Assembly: GCA_004143945.1 (NCBI GenBank) | Contig: SEHB01000006.1 | Span: 62,001 to 126,000 of the forward strand | Reading direction: 5' to 3' | Source of the DNA: Lysobacteraceae bacterium | Lineage (GTDB): Bacteria > Pseudomonadota > Gammaproteobacteria > Xanthomonadales > Rhodanobacteraceae | Length of the DNA stretch: 64,000 nucleotides | Shown here: piece by piece, positions 26,074-33,674 of the stretch | Layout of the letters: the number at the start of each line of letters is the position of its first letter | Position numbering within the stretch: position 1 is the first letter of the stretch | Program-made: the position numbers and the translations under genes | The notes under the pieces: model-generated | The model's input: only the letters and a program-made list of their open reading frames with translations | Told to the model about the DNA's origin: nothing | Database searches by the model: none

Positions 26074-28443
26074 TCATTGATATCCGAGGATACCACGGCG
26101 CAGGAAACCGTCGGTTTTCTGCCCGACCGAGCCGACGCCCTTGAATTCGAGTTCGAAGTACAGCGCGGTGTCGTACTCGCCTTCGATGTTGTGCACCCAG
26201 CGCCGCGCGATCAGGCGCCACGCAATGCAGCAGGTGTCGTGCTCGATGCCGAGGAACCGCTCGAGGCTGCGACCACCTTCGCCACGCGTTTCGACCGGCA
26301 GCGAACGCGGCTCGTTCAGCGCGTAGTTCTCGCGTGCGATCAGGCGCCAGCCCGGTGCGAGCGGGATCGCTGTCGAGAAGTCGACCTGTTCGAGGAAGTC
26401 GCGGCGGTAGCGGTAGGAGAGATTGGCCACGCCATCGCCCGCGAAGCGGTTCTGCAGGGTGACGGTCGAGAGATCGGTGTGGTCGGTGTTCGGGTTGTAC
26501 TGCTGGTCGATCGCGACGCGCCAGCGGTCCGACAGCCGCAGGGCGAGCTGGCCCGCGTAGGCCGAGCCGGAATAATCGGTCGCCTCGCGCCCGGGCAGCT
26601 GCACGCGCTGGTCGTCGAAATAGCGGATCTGGCCGATGCTCGCCGACACGCGTTCTTCACCGGTCGCGTTCTCGAGGAATCGCGTGGTCAGTGCGAGCGA
26701 GAGGTTGTTCGCGTCCATCTGGCGGTCGGCGCCGACGAAGCGGTTGCTGCGGAACAGCTCGCTGAACGTGAACGGGATCTGCTGCGTGTCGAACAACGGG
26801 ATGTCGTCCTGGTCGCGGTACGGCACGCGCAGGTAGTACGCGCGCGGCTCGAACGTCTGGGTCCAGGCTTCGCCACCGAACTCGAGCTCGCGTTCGAACA
26901 CGAGGCCGCCGTCGACGCTGAAGATCGGCGTGCCGCGATGTGGGTCGTCGCTGCGGAGCAGCGGATTGTCCGCTTCGTCGAGGTCTTCGAGCTCGTAGCG
27001 CGTGTAGCGATAGCCGAGTTCGGGTCGCAGGAACCACGCAGCGCCCTCGAGTCGCAGCGAGAGGTGCGGGTACAGGTCGAGTCTCCGGCCGTCGACCGCG
27101 TCGTCCTTCGCGAACGAGACGAACTCCGCGTCGACGCCCCCTTCGAGCGGACCGAGCAACGCGCGCTCGGCGTCGAACGTCGCGCGCGGCAGGCGGCGGT
27201 ACGGTTCGAAGCGTTCGGGCAAGGTCGGATCGGTGATCTGGTAGTCATCGCCGCCGATCGACGCGCTCCAGTATTCGCCGCGTCCGTGCACATAGGCGCG
27301 CGAGGGCAGGAAGCTGACCGCGGAACTGTAGAGGCCGCGGCCGAAATCCTCGAAATAGCGCGCGTCGGAAACGCGGTTGAGATCGACGTTCGCGCCCCAG
27401 GCCTCGTTGAAGCTCGTGGTGTTGCGCCACTGGTACCACCAGCGGCTGCCCGGCAGGTTTTCGCCATGCTCGCGCTCTTGATCGTCGGCGCGGCGGTCGT
27501 CGGGCAGGAACTCGAAATTGAACGTGCCGCTGCTCGCATCGGCGAGGTAGCGGAACTCGCCGCCGAGCATCAGCCCGCGCTCGGTCATCAGCCGTGGCGC
27601 GAGCGTCGCGTCGTAGTTCGGCGCGATGTTGAAGTAGTACGGCAGCGTGAGGTCGAAGCCGCGCTGGTCGCTGAAGCCTATGTTGGGGAACAGGAAACCG
27701 CTGACGCGCCGGTCGTCGAGCGGGAAGCGCGCGTACGGCAGCCAGAACACCGGCACGTTGCGCACGCGGAACGTCACGTCGCGCGCGCGGCCGATGCCTT
27801 CGACCCGGTCGAGTTCGATCTCGCGCGCGGCGAACGCCCACTGCTGGTTCGCGACATCGCAGGTCGAGAACGTCGCGCCGGTCAGGCGCGCATGATCGAC
27901 GTCGGTGGTGATCGCGACCGACGCGACGCCGTTGCCGCGCGAGCCGAGCAACTGGTAGCGCACGCCCTCGAGCGTGCACTGGTCGCGGTCCGCGTTGCCG
28001 CTCGCGGCGTCCGCGGAGAGCAGCAGCCCGCGATCCTGGTACGTGATCGGACCCTGCGCGGTGTAGTCGCTGGTGTCGGCGTCGTAGGTGATCTTTTGCG
28101 CGCGCAGCAGGAGGTCGAGCTGGCGGATCTCGGCCTTGCCCTCCAGCACGTAGCGCGAGTTGTCGGGAGAACTCACCTTGAGCGCGCTGACGTCGCGCGC
28201 GACGCTGTCGCGATCGCCTTCGGTCGGGAGGCCGGCCACATGGAAATCGAGCAGGTCGTTCTTCCCGCATAGGCCCCAGTCGAGCGGCCTGGCGGCACAC
28301 CCCGCCATGCCTGCCGTGCACGAAGGCGGCGCGACCTCGATCGCCTGCGCGGCCCAAGCGGCGGGGGCCGCGGGCAGCAGGACCTGGAGGATCGCGATCG
28401 GCAGCAGGCGCCGCCCGGGCAGGCGGTCAAGGGTCGGACGCAC
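26074..28443 (-). CDS. lptD: LPS assembly outer membrane protein LptD
   Basis: A 789-residue protein with an export leader, an N-terminal OstA/LptA-like domain (about 75-200) and a C-terminal beta-barrel. The C-terminal HDTCCIAWR pair is the conserved adjacent cysteines of LptD; three N-terminal cysteines (SCTAGMAGC and LCGK) are the partners for the inter-domain disulfides. With LptE it inserts lipopolysaccharide into the outer leaflet. GTG 28443 was chosen because it starts the leader; a TTG at 28470 is also open. First gene of the lptD-surA-pdxA-rsmA-apaG-apaH block. Confidence 0.93.
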   Translation of the reverse strand: MRPTLDRLPGRRLLPIAILQVLLPAAPAAWAAQAIEVAPPSCTAGMAGCAARPLDWGLCGKNDLLDFHVAGLPTEGDRDSVARDVSALKVSSPDNSRYVLEGKAEIRQLDLLLRAQKITYDADTSDYTAQGPITYQDRGLLLSADAASGNADRDQCTLEGVRYQLLGSRGNGVASVAITTDVDHARLTGATFSTCDVANQQWAFAAREIELDRVEGIGRARDVTFRVRNVPVFWLPYARFPLDDRRVSGFLFPNIGFSDQRGFDLTLPYYFNIAPNYDATLAPRLMTERGLMLGGEFRYLADASSGTFNFEFLPDDRRADDQEREHGENLPGSRWWYQWRNTTSFNEAWGANVDLNRVSDARYFEDFGRGLYSSAVSFLPSRAYVHGRGEYWSASIGGDDYQITDPTLPERFEPYRRLPRATFDAERALLGPLEGGVDAEFVSFAKDDAVDGRRLDLYPHLSLRLEGAAWFLRPELGYRYTRYELEDLDEADNPLLRSDDPHRGTPIFSVDGGLVFERELEFGGEAWTQTFEPRAYYLRVPYRDQDDIPLFDTQQIPFTFSELFRSNRFVGADRQMDANNLSLALTTRFLENATGEERVSASIGQIRYFDDQRVQLPGREATDYSGSAYAGQLALRLSDRWRVAIDQQYNPNTDHTDLSTVTLQNRFAGDGVANLSYRYRRDFLEQVDFSTAIPLAPGWRLIARENYALNEPRSLPVETRGEGGRSLERFLGIEHDTCCIAWRLIARRWVHNIEGEYDTALYFELEFKGVGSVGQKTDGFLRRGILGYQ

Positions 28444-28490
28444 GGTGGGAGGCTTCTTAGTCGAACGCAAGAAGCGCTAGCTTGCCGCAA

Positions 28491-28523
28491 GCGCCGGTGG
28501 CGGGCAAACCCCGCCACCGGCGC
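28491..28523 (-). terminator. Strong 14-bp GC stem-loop between the DGFE pseudogene and lptD
   Basis: Arm GCGCCGGTGGCGGG (28491-28504), loop CAAAC, arm CCCGCCACCGGCGC (28510-28523). It starts 8 bases beyond the stop of the upstream minus-strand pseudogene. No U-run follows, so termination would have to be structure-only; a transcript end or RNA stabiliser is plausible. Confidence 0.45.
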
Positions 28524-28530
28524 CGCGCGT

Positions 28531-29071
28531 TCATTCGAAGCCGTCCGCGAAGACGAGGTCGGCCGACGGATCGGACGGGAACCCGTCCACGATGAACTCG
28601 AACCGCCTTGCGAACCCTCGACGTCGAGAGGCGGTGTGGCCACGATCAGCCAGTGGTTGCCCGCGGGCAGGTCCTGGACCTGGATCGGAAGGCCCGGGTC
28701 GCCGGCGGCGTCGCAGGTGCCGAGGCCGCACGCCTGATCGCCGTCGATCACCTAGATCACCCGATCGAAGCCTGCCGCGCTATCGCAAAGCCGGATCGCG
28801 CTCGCCCCCAGCCGTCGAGGTTCATCCGGAACACGAAGGCCGACCCCGTGCGGTCGAACATCTTGCAGTGCTCGCTCAAGCCGGTTTGGCCCATGCCGGT
28901 GGATCCGTGTACGGGCTTCGGCGGGACCGGCACCGGGTCCGCGCAGGTCTGCGCCCGTGCGCTGCCAACCGCAACGAGCAGGGACAGGGCGGCGACCCAG
29001 CGCGCGCAGGTCGCGCCGCGTGGCGGGCTCGATGAAGGCCGGGGCGGCACATGGCGGGATCGTGCATGCAT
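28531..29071 (-). pseudogene. Decayed secreted protein with DGFE tail (paralogue of the next gene)
   Basis: The pieces, in order on the minus strand, are a signal peptide and N-terminus (29071 to about 28810, MHARSRHVPP...GSARAQTC), a middle piece in another frame (GASAIRLCDSAAGFDRVI, TAG at 28752-28754, then VIDGDQACGLGTCD) and a tail in the third frame ending ADLVFADGFE. Joining needs one base gained at the C5 run 28805-28809, read-through of one TAG and one more base near 28603. The joined product aligns with the intact neighbour (GTGASATLAL, GCGQGDC). Real decay is more likely than two or three sequencing errors, but this is not certain. Confidence 0.7.
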
Positions 29072-29179
29072 GGCGCGCTCCTTTCGCCGGATCGGCAGGA
29101 ACACAATCGCAGGATCGCGCCTGAGCGGGACAGGCCGACCAACGCGTTTCGCCGCGCGCCCACGCGCGACGATGCCGAC

Positions 29180-29677
29180 TCAGTCGAACCCGTTCGCAAA
29201 GACGAGGTCGAAATCGCCGAGGTCGCCGGTGATCGCGAGTTCGTAGGTGCCGCAACTGCCCGGAGGATTCCATTCCGAGCCCGTGACGAGCAGGTGGTAC
29301 CTGCCCGGAGGCACGTCGGCGAGCTGCAAGGGGTTCATCGGGTCGACGCGTGCGTGGCAGTCACCCTGCCCGCAGCCGCTGCCTGCGTCGAGCAGATAGC
29401 CTACGGGCGTGAACGTCCAGTCGGGCTGCGCCAGCGCAAGGGTGGCGCTGGCACCCGTTCCGACGATGACTTGCCAGATCTCGCCCGGTCCGGCGATCGT
29501 GATCTCGCCATTGCAGATCGAGGTGATCGACAGATCGCCGCCGCAGGTCGTCGACAGCATCGGTTCGGCGCGCGGCAGCAGCGGGGCGTCGCAGGTCTGG
29601 GCCTGCACGGAGCAGGCTGCGCACGCGAGCACTGCCAGCAGGATGCTGCGCGTGGTGCGGCGGGTGGTGGATGCCAT
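29180..29677 (-). CDS. Secreted PPC-like domain protein with C-terminal FDLVFANGFD
   Basis: A 165-residue exported protein: signal peptide (about 1-26, ending VQAQ), six cysteines in the mature part (QTCDAP, STTCGG, SICNG, SGCGQGDC, SCGTYE) and a beta-rich domain (IWQVIVGTGASATLALA...LADVPPGRYHLLVTG) reminiscent of pre-peptidase C-terminal (PPC) domains. It ends DLVFANGFD, a DGFE-type tail. ATG 29677 follows GGAG by nine bases. Function unknown. It is a tandem paralogue of the decayed gene at 28531. Confidence 0.75.
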   Translation of the reverse strand: MASTTRRTTRSILLAVLACAACSVQAQTCDAPLLPRAEPMLSTTCGGDLSITSICNGEITIAGPGEIWQVIVGTGASATLALAQPDWTFTPVGYLLDAGSGCGQGDCHARVDPMNPLQLADVPPGRYHLLVTGSEWNPPGSCGTYELAITGDLGDFDLVFANGFD

Positions 29678-29780
29678 GCGCTCGACTCCAGCGCGGAAGC
29701 GCGAGGTCCGGCTCATGACGGATCTCCAAGCCTGGATACGGCCATTGTACGCCCGCACCCGCAGCGCCGCGAATCCCGCA

Positions 29781-30704
29781 TCAACCGCCGAGCGCTGCGA
29801 CATGCGCAACGACGCTCTCGCGCAACGCCTCGAGGCTGTATCCGCCTTCGAGACTCGACACGACGCGACCGCGCGCATGTCGCGCACCGACGTCGACGAG
29901 ACGCGTCGTGAGCCAGCCGAAGTCGTCGGCGCCGAGTTCGAGGCTCGCGAGCGGATCGAGCCGGTGGGCATCGAAGCCCGCCGAGACCAGCACGAGTTGC
30001 GGACCGAAATCCTCGAGCGCGGGCAGTCCCTCGAACTCCCAGGCCGAGCGGAACGCCTGCGATGCAGTCCCCGGCGGCAGCGGGATGTTCACGATGTTGC
30101 CGACGCCGCCCTCGTTGCGACTGCCGGTGCCGGGATACAGCGGCGACTGGTGCGAGGAGACATAGAGCACGCGCGGGTCGCACCAGAAGATGTCCTGGCT
30201 GCCGTTGCCGTGGTGCACGTCGAAGTCGACGATCGCGACGCGCTCGAGCCGGTGGCGCGCGATCGCGTGGGCGGCGCCGACCGCGACGTTGTTGAACAGG
30301 CAGAACCCCATCGCCGCGGCCGGCGTCGCATGGTGGCCGGGCGGGCGCACCGCGCAGAACGCGCGGCGGTGCCAGCCCGTGATCGCACTGTCGATCGCGG
30401 CGCACACCGCGCCCGCCGCGCGCAACGCGGCCTGTGCGGATCCAGGCGACACGACGGTATCGGCGTCGACGTGGATCCAGGGTTCGTCGGGACGATTGCG
30501 CAGGATGTCGTCGACGTAGTCCGCGCGGTGCACGCGCATGAGTTGCTCGCGCGTCGCGCGTGGCGCGTCGAAGCGGTCGAACAGCGCGAAACGCGGGTCT
30601 TCGAGGGCCTCGAGCACGGCCGCGAGCCTTGCAGGCGATTCGGGATGGCCGACGCCGGGCTCGTGCGCAAGGCAGTCCGGATGGCTGTAGATCGCGACGT
30701 TCAC
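29781..30704 (-). CDS. Histone deacetylase family protein (class II-like / acetylpolyamine amidohydrolase type)
   Basis: A 307-residue arginase/deacetylase-fold enzyme. The active-site motifs are complete: RPPGHHA (catalytic His pair), DFDVHHGNG (zinc Asp and His), SAGFDAH (zinc Asp) and SLEGGY. Bacterial members deacetylate polyamines or unknown amides. The GTG at 30704 overlaps the stop of the upstream gene (GTGA), making it the last gene of a minus-strand operon with a cobalamin adenosyltransferase. The substrate is unknown. Confidence 0.88.
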   Translation of the reverse strand: MNVAIYSHPDCLAHEPGVGHPESPARLAAVLEALEDPRFALFDRFDAPRATREQLMRVHRADYVDDILRNRPDEPWIHVDADTVVSPGSAQAALRAAGAVCAAIDSAITGWHRRAFCAVRPPGHHATPAAAMGFCLFNNVAVGAAHAIARHRLERVAIVDFDVHHGNGSQDIFWCDPRVLYVSSHQSPLYPGTGSRNEGGVGNIVNIPLPPGTASQAFRSAWEFEGLPALEDFGPQLVLVSAGFDAHRLDPLASLELGADDFGWLTTRLVDVGARHARGRVVSSLEGGYSLEALRESVVAHVAALGG

Positions 30705-31156
30705 GTCGGGTCGCGGCTCACGTGCAGGAGCGGCGCGAGGTGCGCCTGCGCTTCGGACTCCTCGAGTCGACCCGCCTCCGCCGCGACGTGCAGCGGCAGC
30801 CAGAGCGGGAACGCGACCTCGTCCGTGCGATGCCGCCCGCGGCTCGTGTGGACCTCCTGCAAGCGGGACAGGCGCGCGGGCGGGAAGCGTTCGGCCAGGC
30901 GCGCGAGCGCGGGCCACAGGCGCTCGTGCACGAAGCTGATGTGGCCCTCGACGATGCGGCAGGTGAGGATCTGCGCGGCGCCGCGCAGCGCGCGCGTGAC
31001 CGCGAAGATCTCGCGACCCTGCGCGTGCGCCCACCAGCTGCCGCGGATCGGCTTCCCCGCGATCGCCTGCGCGATCGACGGGATCGTCGCGTGCCGCGCC
31101 GATTCGAGCACGACGCCGTGCCGCTCGACGAAGGCCAGCGCCTGTATCGCGTTCAT
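30701..31156 (-). CDS. Conserved protein of unknown function in the adenosyltransferase-deacetylase operon
   Basis: A 151-residue soluble protein starting MNAIQALAFVERHGVVLESA, with RGSWWAHAQGREIF, TCRIVEGHISFVHERLWPAL and LQEVHTSRGRHRTDEVAFP. I recognise the pattern as a conserved hypothetical but not a named family. No signal peptide, membrane helix or clear catalytic motif is seen; the Trp/His/Arg-rich segments suggest a nucleic-acid-associated role, which is inference. It overlaps both neighbours by 4 bases. Confidence 0.75.
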   Translation of the reverse strand: MNAIQALAFVERHGVVLESARHATIPSIAQAIAGKPIRGSWWAHAQGREIFAVTRALRGAAQILTCRIVEGHISFVHERLWPALARLAERFPPARLSRLQEVHTSRGRHRTDEVAFPLWLPLHVAAEAGRLEESEAQAHLAPLLHVSRDPT

Positions 31157-31719
31157 TCCGTCGCGGGACGCTTGCGCCGCTCGTGCTGCCACAACACTTC
31201 GCCGTGCCCGGATGCGCGCGCGAGCACGCGGCAGGTCACGAACAGGAGGTCGGACAACCGGTTGAGGTAGTGCAGCGCCTCGTTGCGCACCGACTCGTGG
31301 CGCGCGAGCGTGACCAGCACGCGCTCGGCGCGGCGGCAGATCGTGCGCGCGAGATGGCACTGCGCCGCGGCCATGCCGCCGCCAGGCAGGATGAATTCCT
31401 TCAGCGGCGGCAGGCCGTCGTTGAATGCGTCGAGCACGCGTTCGAGCCGCTCGATGTCGGGCGCGTGCACCATCGCCATGCCCGGGATGCAGAGCTCGCC
31501 GCCGAGATCGAACAGGTCGTGCTGCACCTGCACCAGCGCCTCGCGCACCGATTCCGGAACGTCGCATGCGAGCACGATGCCGATTGCGCAGTTGAGTTCG
31601 TCGACGGTGCCGTAGGCTTCGACGCGCGCCGAATCCTTCGGTACGCGCGTGCCGTCGCCGAGGCCGGTGCTGCCGTCGTCGCCGGTGCGCGTGTAGATCT
31701 TCGATAGACGGTTGCCCAC
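31153..31719 (-). CDS. PduO-type cob(I)alamin adenosyltransferase
   Basis: A 188-residue ATP:corrinoid adenosyltransferase. The N-terminal signature YTRTGDDGSTGLGDG and RVEAYGTVDELN, and the C-terminal RTICRRAERVLV and YLNRLSDLLFV, are those of the PduO/MMAB type. It makes adenosylcobalamin from reduced corrinoid. GTG 31719 starts just before the signature. It is coupled to the unknown gene downstream and lies 26 bases after a membrane protein gene that could supply corrinoid. Confidence 0.92.
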   Translation of the reverse strand: MGNRLSKIYTRTGDDGSTGLGDGTRVPKDSARVEAYGTVDELNCAIGIVLACDVPESVREALVQVQHDLFDLGGELCIPGMAMVHAPDIERLERVLDAFNDGLPPLKEFILPGGGMAAAQCHLARTICRRAERVLVTLARHESVRNEALHYLNRLSDLLFVTCRVLARASGHGEVLWQHERRKRPATE

Positions 31720-31745
31720 TGCGGGTGTCGCGCGCTCGACGCCTG

Positions 31746-32357
31746 TCAGAACCGCGCCGTGCGCGCGTCGCTCGCGACGCCGGCCAGCGCGCGCGCGGCG
31801 AACGCCGTCGCGACGTGCAGCACCGCGGCGACACCGACGTAGACCAGCGTGGTGCCGAGGTAGGACAGGTACCAGTCGCCCATGTTCTCGAACCAGCCGC
31901 CGAAGCTGCGCGCGGGAACGTTTGCGCTGATCCAGTAGAAGCTGCCGTTGGACACCAGGAAGCACAGGCTCGCCGCGAGCACGCTGCTGCCCGCGAGCAT
32001 GCCGAGTTCGCGCAGGCCCGGCCCTTCATAGTGCTTGCGCAGCCAGGAGCCGCCGAGCCATGGCGCCGCATAGGCCGGCAGCAGGAACAGGTAGGCCGTC
32101 GACATGCAGTAGTGGCTCCAGAACGCGATGCCCTGGCCGGTGATCACGGCGTAGTCGATCGCGACCGCAAGCGCCATCAGCATCGGGAACGCCCAGCGGC
32201 CCCAGCCGCGCAGGTAGAACCCCGCGATGAAGAACACCGCCCACGAGGCATCGGGGACGGCGGCGAAATGGTGCAGGCGCGTGGCCAGCATCGCGACCGC
32301 GAGCAACGCGAGGATGCCGCCGCGGGCGCCGGGGGACAGGACGGGTGCGTGGGTCAT
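31746..32357 (-). CDS. Integral membrane protein, possible ECF-type substrate-binding component
   Basis: A 203-residue protein with about six hydrophobic segments and no signal peptide. It has a pattern seen in S components and DUF6580-like proteins: VAMLATRLHHFAAVPDASWAVFFIAGFYLRG near the N-terminus, then AFPMLMALAVAIDYAVI and YLFLLPAYAAPWLGG. It begins a minus-strand operon with the adenosyltransferase gene, so corrinoid uptake is a reasonable guess but is not shown by any motif. It is divergent from ubiH across 102 bases. Confidence 0.6.
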   Translation of the reverse strand: MTHAPVLSPGARGGILALLAVAMLATRLHHFAAVPDASWAVFFIAGFYLRGWGRWAFPMLMALAVAIDYAVITGQGIAFWSHYCMSTAYLFLLPAYAAPWLGGSWLRKHYEGPGLRELGMLAGSSVLAASLCFLVSNGSFYWISANVPARSFGGWFENMGDWYLSYLGTTLVYVGVAAVLHVATAFAARALAGVASDARTARF

Positions 32358-32447
32358 GTTCGAAGGTCCGGTGGTGCAGGCAGCCAGTCTAGCAGGATGG
32401 CGACGGACTGCCGCGGCGCGCAGGCGCCGTCGCGCCGCGACGGCCGC

Positions 32448-32453
32448 TATGAT
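32448..32453 (+). promoter_or_regulatory. -10-like TATGAT seven bases before the ubiH start
   Basis: TATGAT is a good -10 hexamer in otherwise GC-rich sequence. It ends seven bases before GTG 32460, so transcription could start at the first base of the codon (a leaderless message). No clear -35 and no ribosome binding site are seen. Confidence 0.3.
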
Positions 32454-32459
32454 GGCGGC

Positions 32460-33674
32460 GTGAACGAGCCCCTGGATGTCCTCATCGTCGGCGGCGGCCT
32501 CGTGGGCGCGAGCCTCGCGATCGCACTCGACGGCGCGGGCCTGCGCGTTGCGCTGGCGGAAGCCGCGCCGCCGCGCGTCGACCTGCAGCCGAGCTACGAC
32601 GAGCGCAACCTCGTGCTTGCGAGTGCGAGCGTCAACGCGCTCGAAGCGCTCGGGGTACTCGGTCCAGGCACGCCCGCGACGCCGCTGCATCGCATCCATG
32701 TGAGCCGGCGCGGCGATTTCGGCGCGGTGCGCCTCGACGCGCGCGAACTCGGCCTGCCGGCCTTCGGCGCGGTACTGCCCGCGCGCGAGCTCGGCAATGC
32801 GCTGCTCCGGCGCCTCGACCGTTGCACGGCACTCGAGCGCTTCGCGCCGGCGACCGCGGTCGCGATCGAGCCCGGCGATGGCGAAGCCGTCACGATCGCG
32901 TTCGCCTGCGCCGATGTGAAGCGCAGCGTGCGCACGCGCCTGCTCGTCGCGGCGGACGGAACCGAATCCTTCGTGCGCGCGGCGCACGGAATCGACGCGG
33001 TCCGCCACGACTACGCACAGTCCGCGTTCGTGACCACGCTGACGACCGAGCGCCCGCTCGACGGCACCGCGTACGAACGCTTCACCGATTCGGGGCCGGT
33101 CGCGCTGCTGCCGCTCGGCGAACGCCGCGCCGGTCTCGTGCTCAGCGTACCGACCGCCGAGGCCGCATCGGTAGCGGCGCTGGACGAAGACGCGTTCATC
33201 GCGTTCGTGCACGAACGCTTCGGCTGGCGTGCGGGGCGCTTCTCGCGCCCCGGCCGGCGCAGGCCGTATCCACTCGCGCGCATGCTCGCCGCTCGCACGA
33301 CGGCACCGCGTTGCGTGCTGGTCGGCAATGCGGCGCAGACCGTGCATCCGATCGGCGCGCAGGGTTTCAATCTCGGCCTGCGCGATGCGCTGACGCTCGC
33401 CGAGCTGCTGCGCGAGTCGCATGCGCGCAGCGGCGATCCCGGCGACGCGAGCCTGCTCGCACGCCACGTGGAGTTGCGCGCGCCGGATCGCGCCGCGACC
33501 ACGTCGTTCAGCGACGACCTCGTGCGCCTGATGGGCAACGACCTCCTGCCGCTGCGCGCGCTGCGCTCCCTCGGCTTCCACGCGCTCGACCGCATCGGCC
33601 CGCTCAAGCGCCGCTTCGCGCTGCGCGGGATGGGCTATCGCGGCAACGCACCCACGCTCGGATTGATGCGATGA
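32460..33674 (+). CDS. ubiH: 2-octaprenyl-6-methoxyphenyl hydroxylase UbiH
   Basis: A 404-residue FAD monooxygenase. The dinucleotide motif is DVLIVGGGLVGASLAIAL (5-22). The second FAD motif is LVGNAAQTVHPIGAQGFNLG, where the Asn in place of Asp before AAQT is the hallmark of UbiH among this family. It hydroxylates C1 of the ubiquinone ring. It overlaps the following homologue by 4 bases (ATGA). The GTG start has no visible ribosome binding site; see the TATGAT upstream. Confidence 0.9.
   Translation: MNEPLDVLIVGGGLVGASLAIALDGAGLRVALAEAAPPRVDLQPSYDERNLVLASASVNALEALGVLGPGTPATPLHRIHVSRRGDFGAVRLDARELGLPAFGAVLPARELGNALLRRLDRCTALERFAPATAVAIEPGDGEAVTIAFACADVKRSVRTRLLVAADGTESFVRAAHGIDAVRHDYAQSAFVTTLTTERPLDGTAYERFTDSGPVALLPLGERRAGLVLSVPTAEAASVAALDEDAFIAFVHERFGWRAGRFSRPGRRRPYPLARMLAARTTAPRCVLVGNAAQTVHPIGAQGFNLGLRDALTLAELLRESHARSGDPGDASLLARHVELRAPDRAATTSFSDDLVRLMGNDLLPLRALRSLGFHALDRIGPLKRRFALRGMGYRGNAPTLGLMR

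Noticed and set aside
23275-28272. A 1665-codon open frame on the plus strand
   Set aside because: It is antisense to pdxA, surA and lptD, which have full family motifs. Its product is Arg/Glu/Ala/Val-rich, as expected from the complement of high-GC3 genes.
28757-29104. A separate 115-codon gene with a signal peptide
   Set aside because: Alignment with the intact paralogue shows it is only the N-terminal third of a frameshifted gene.
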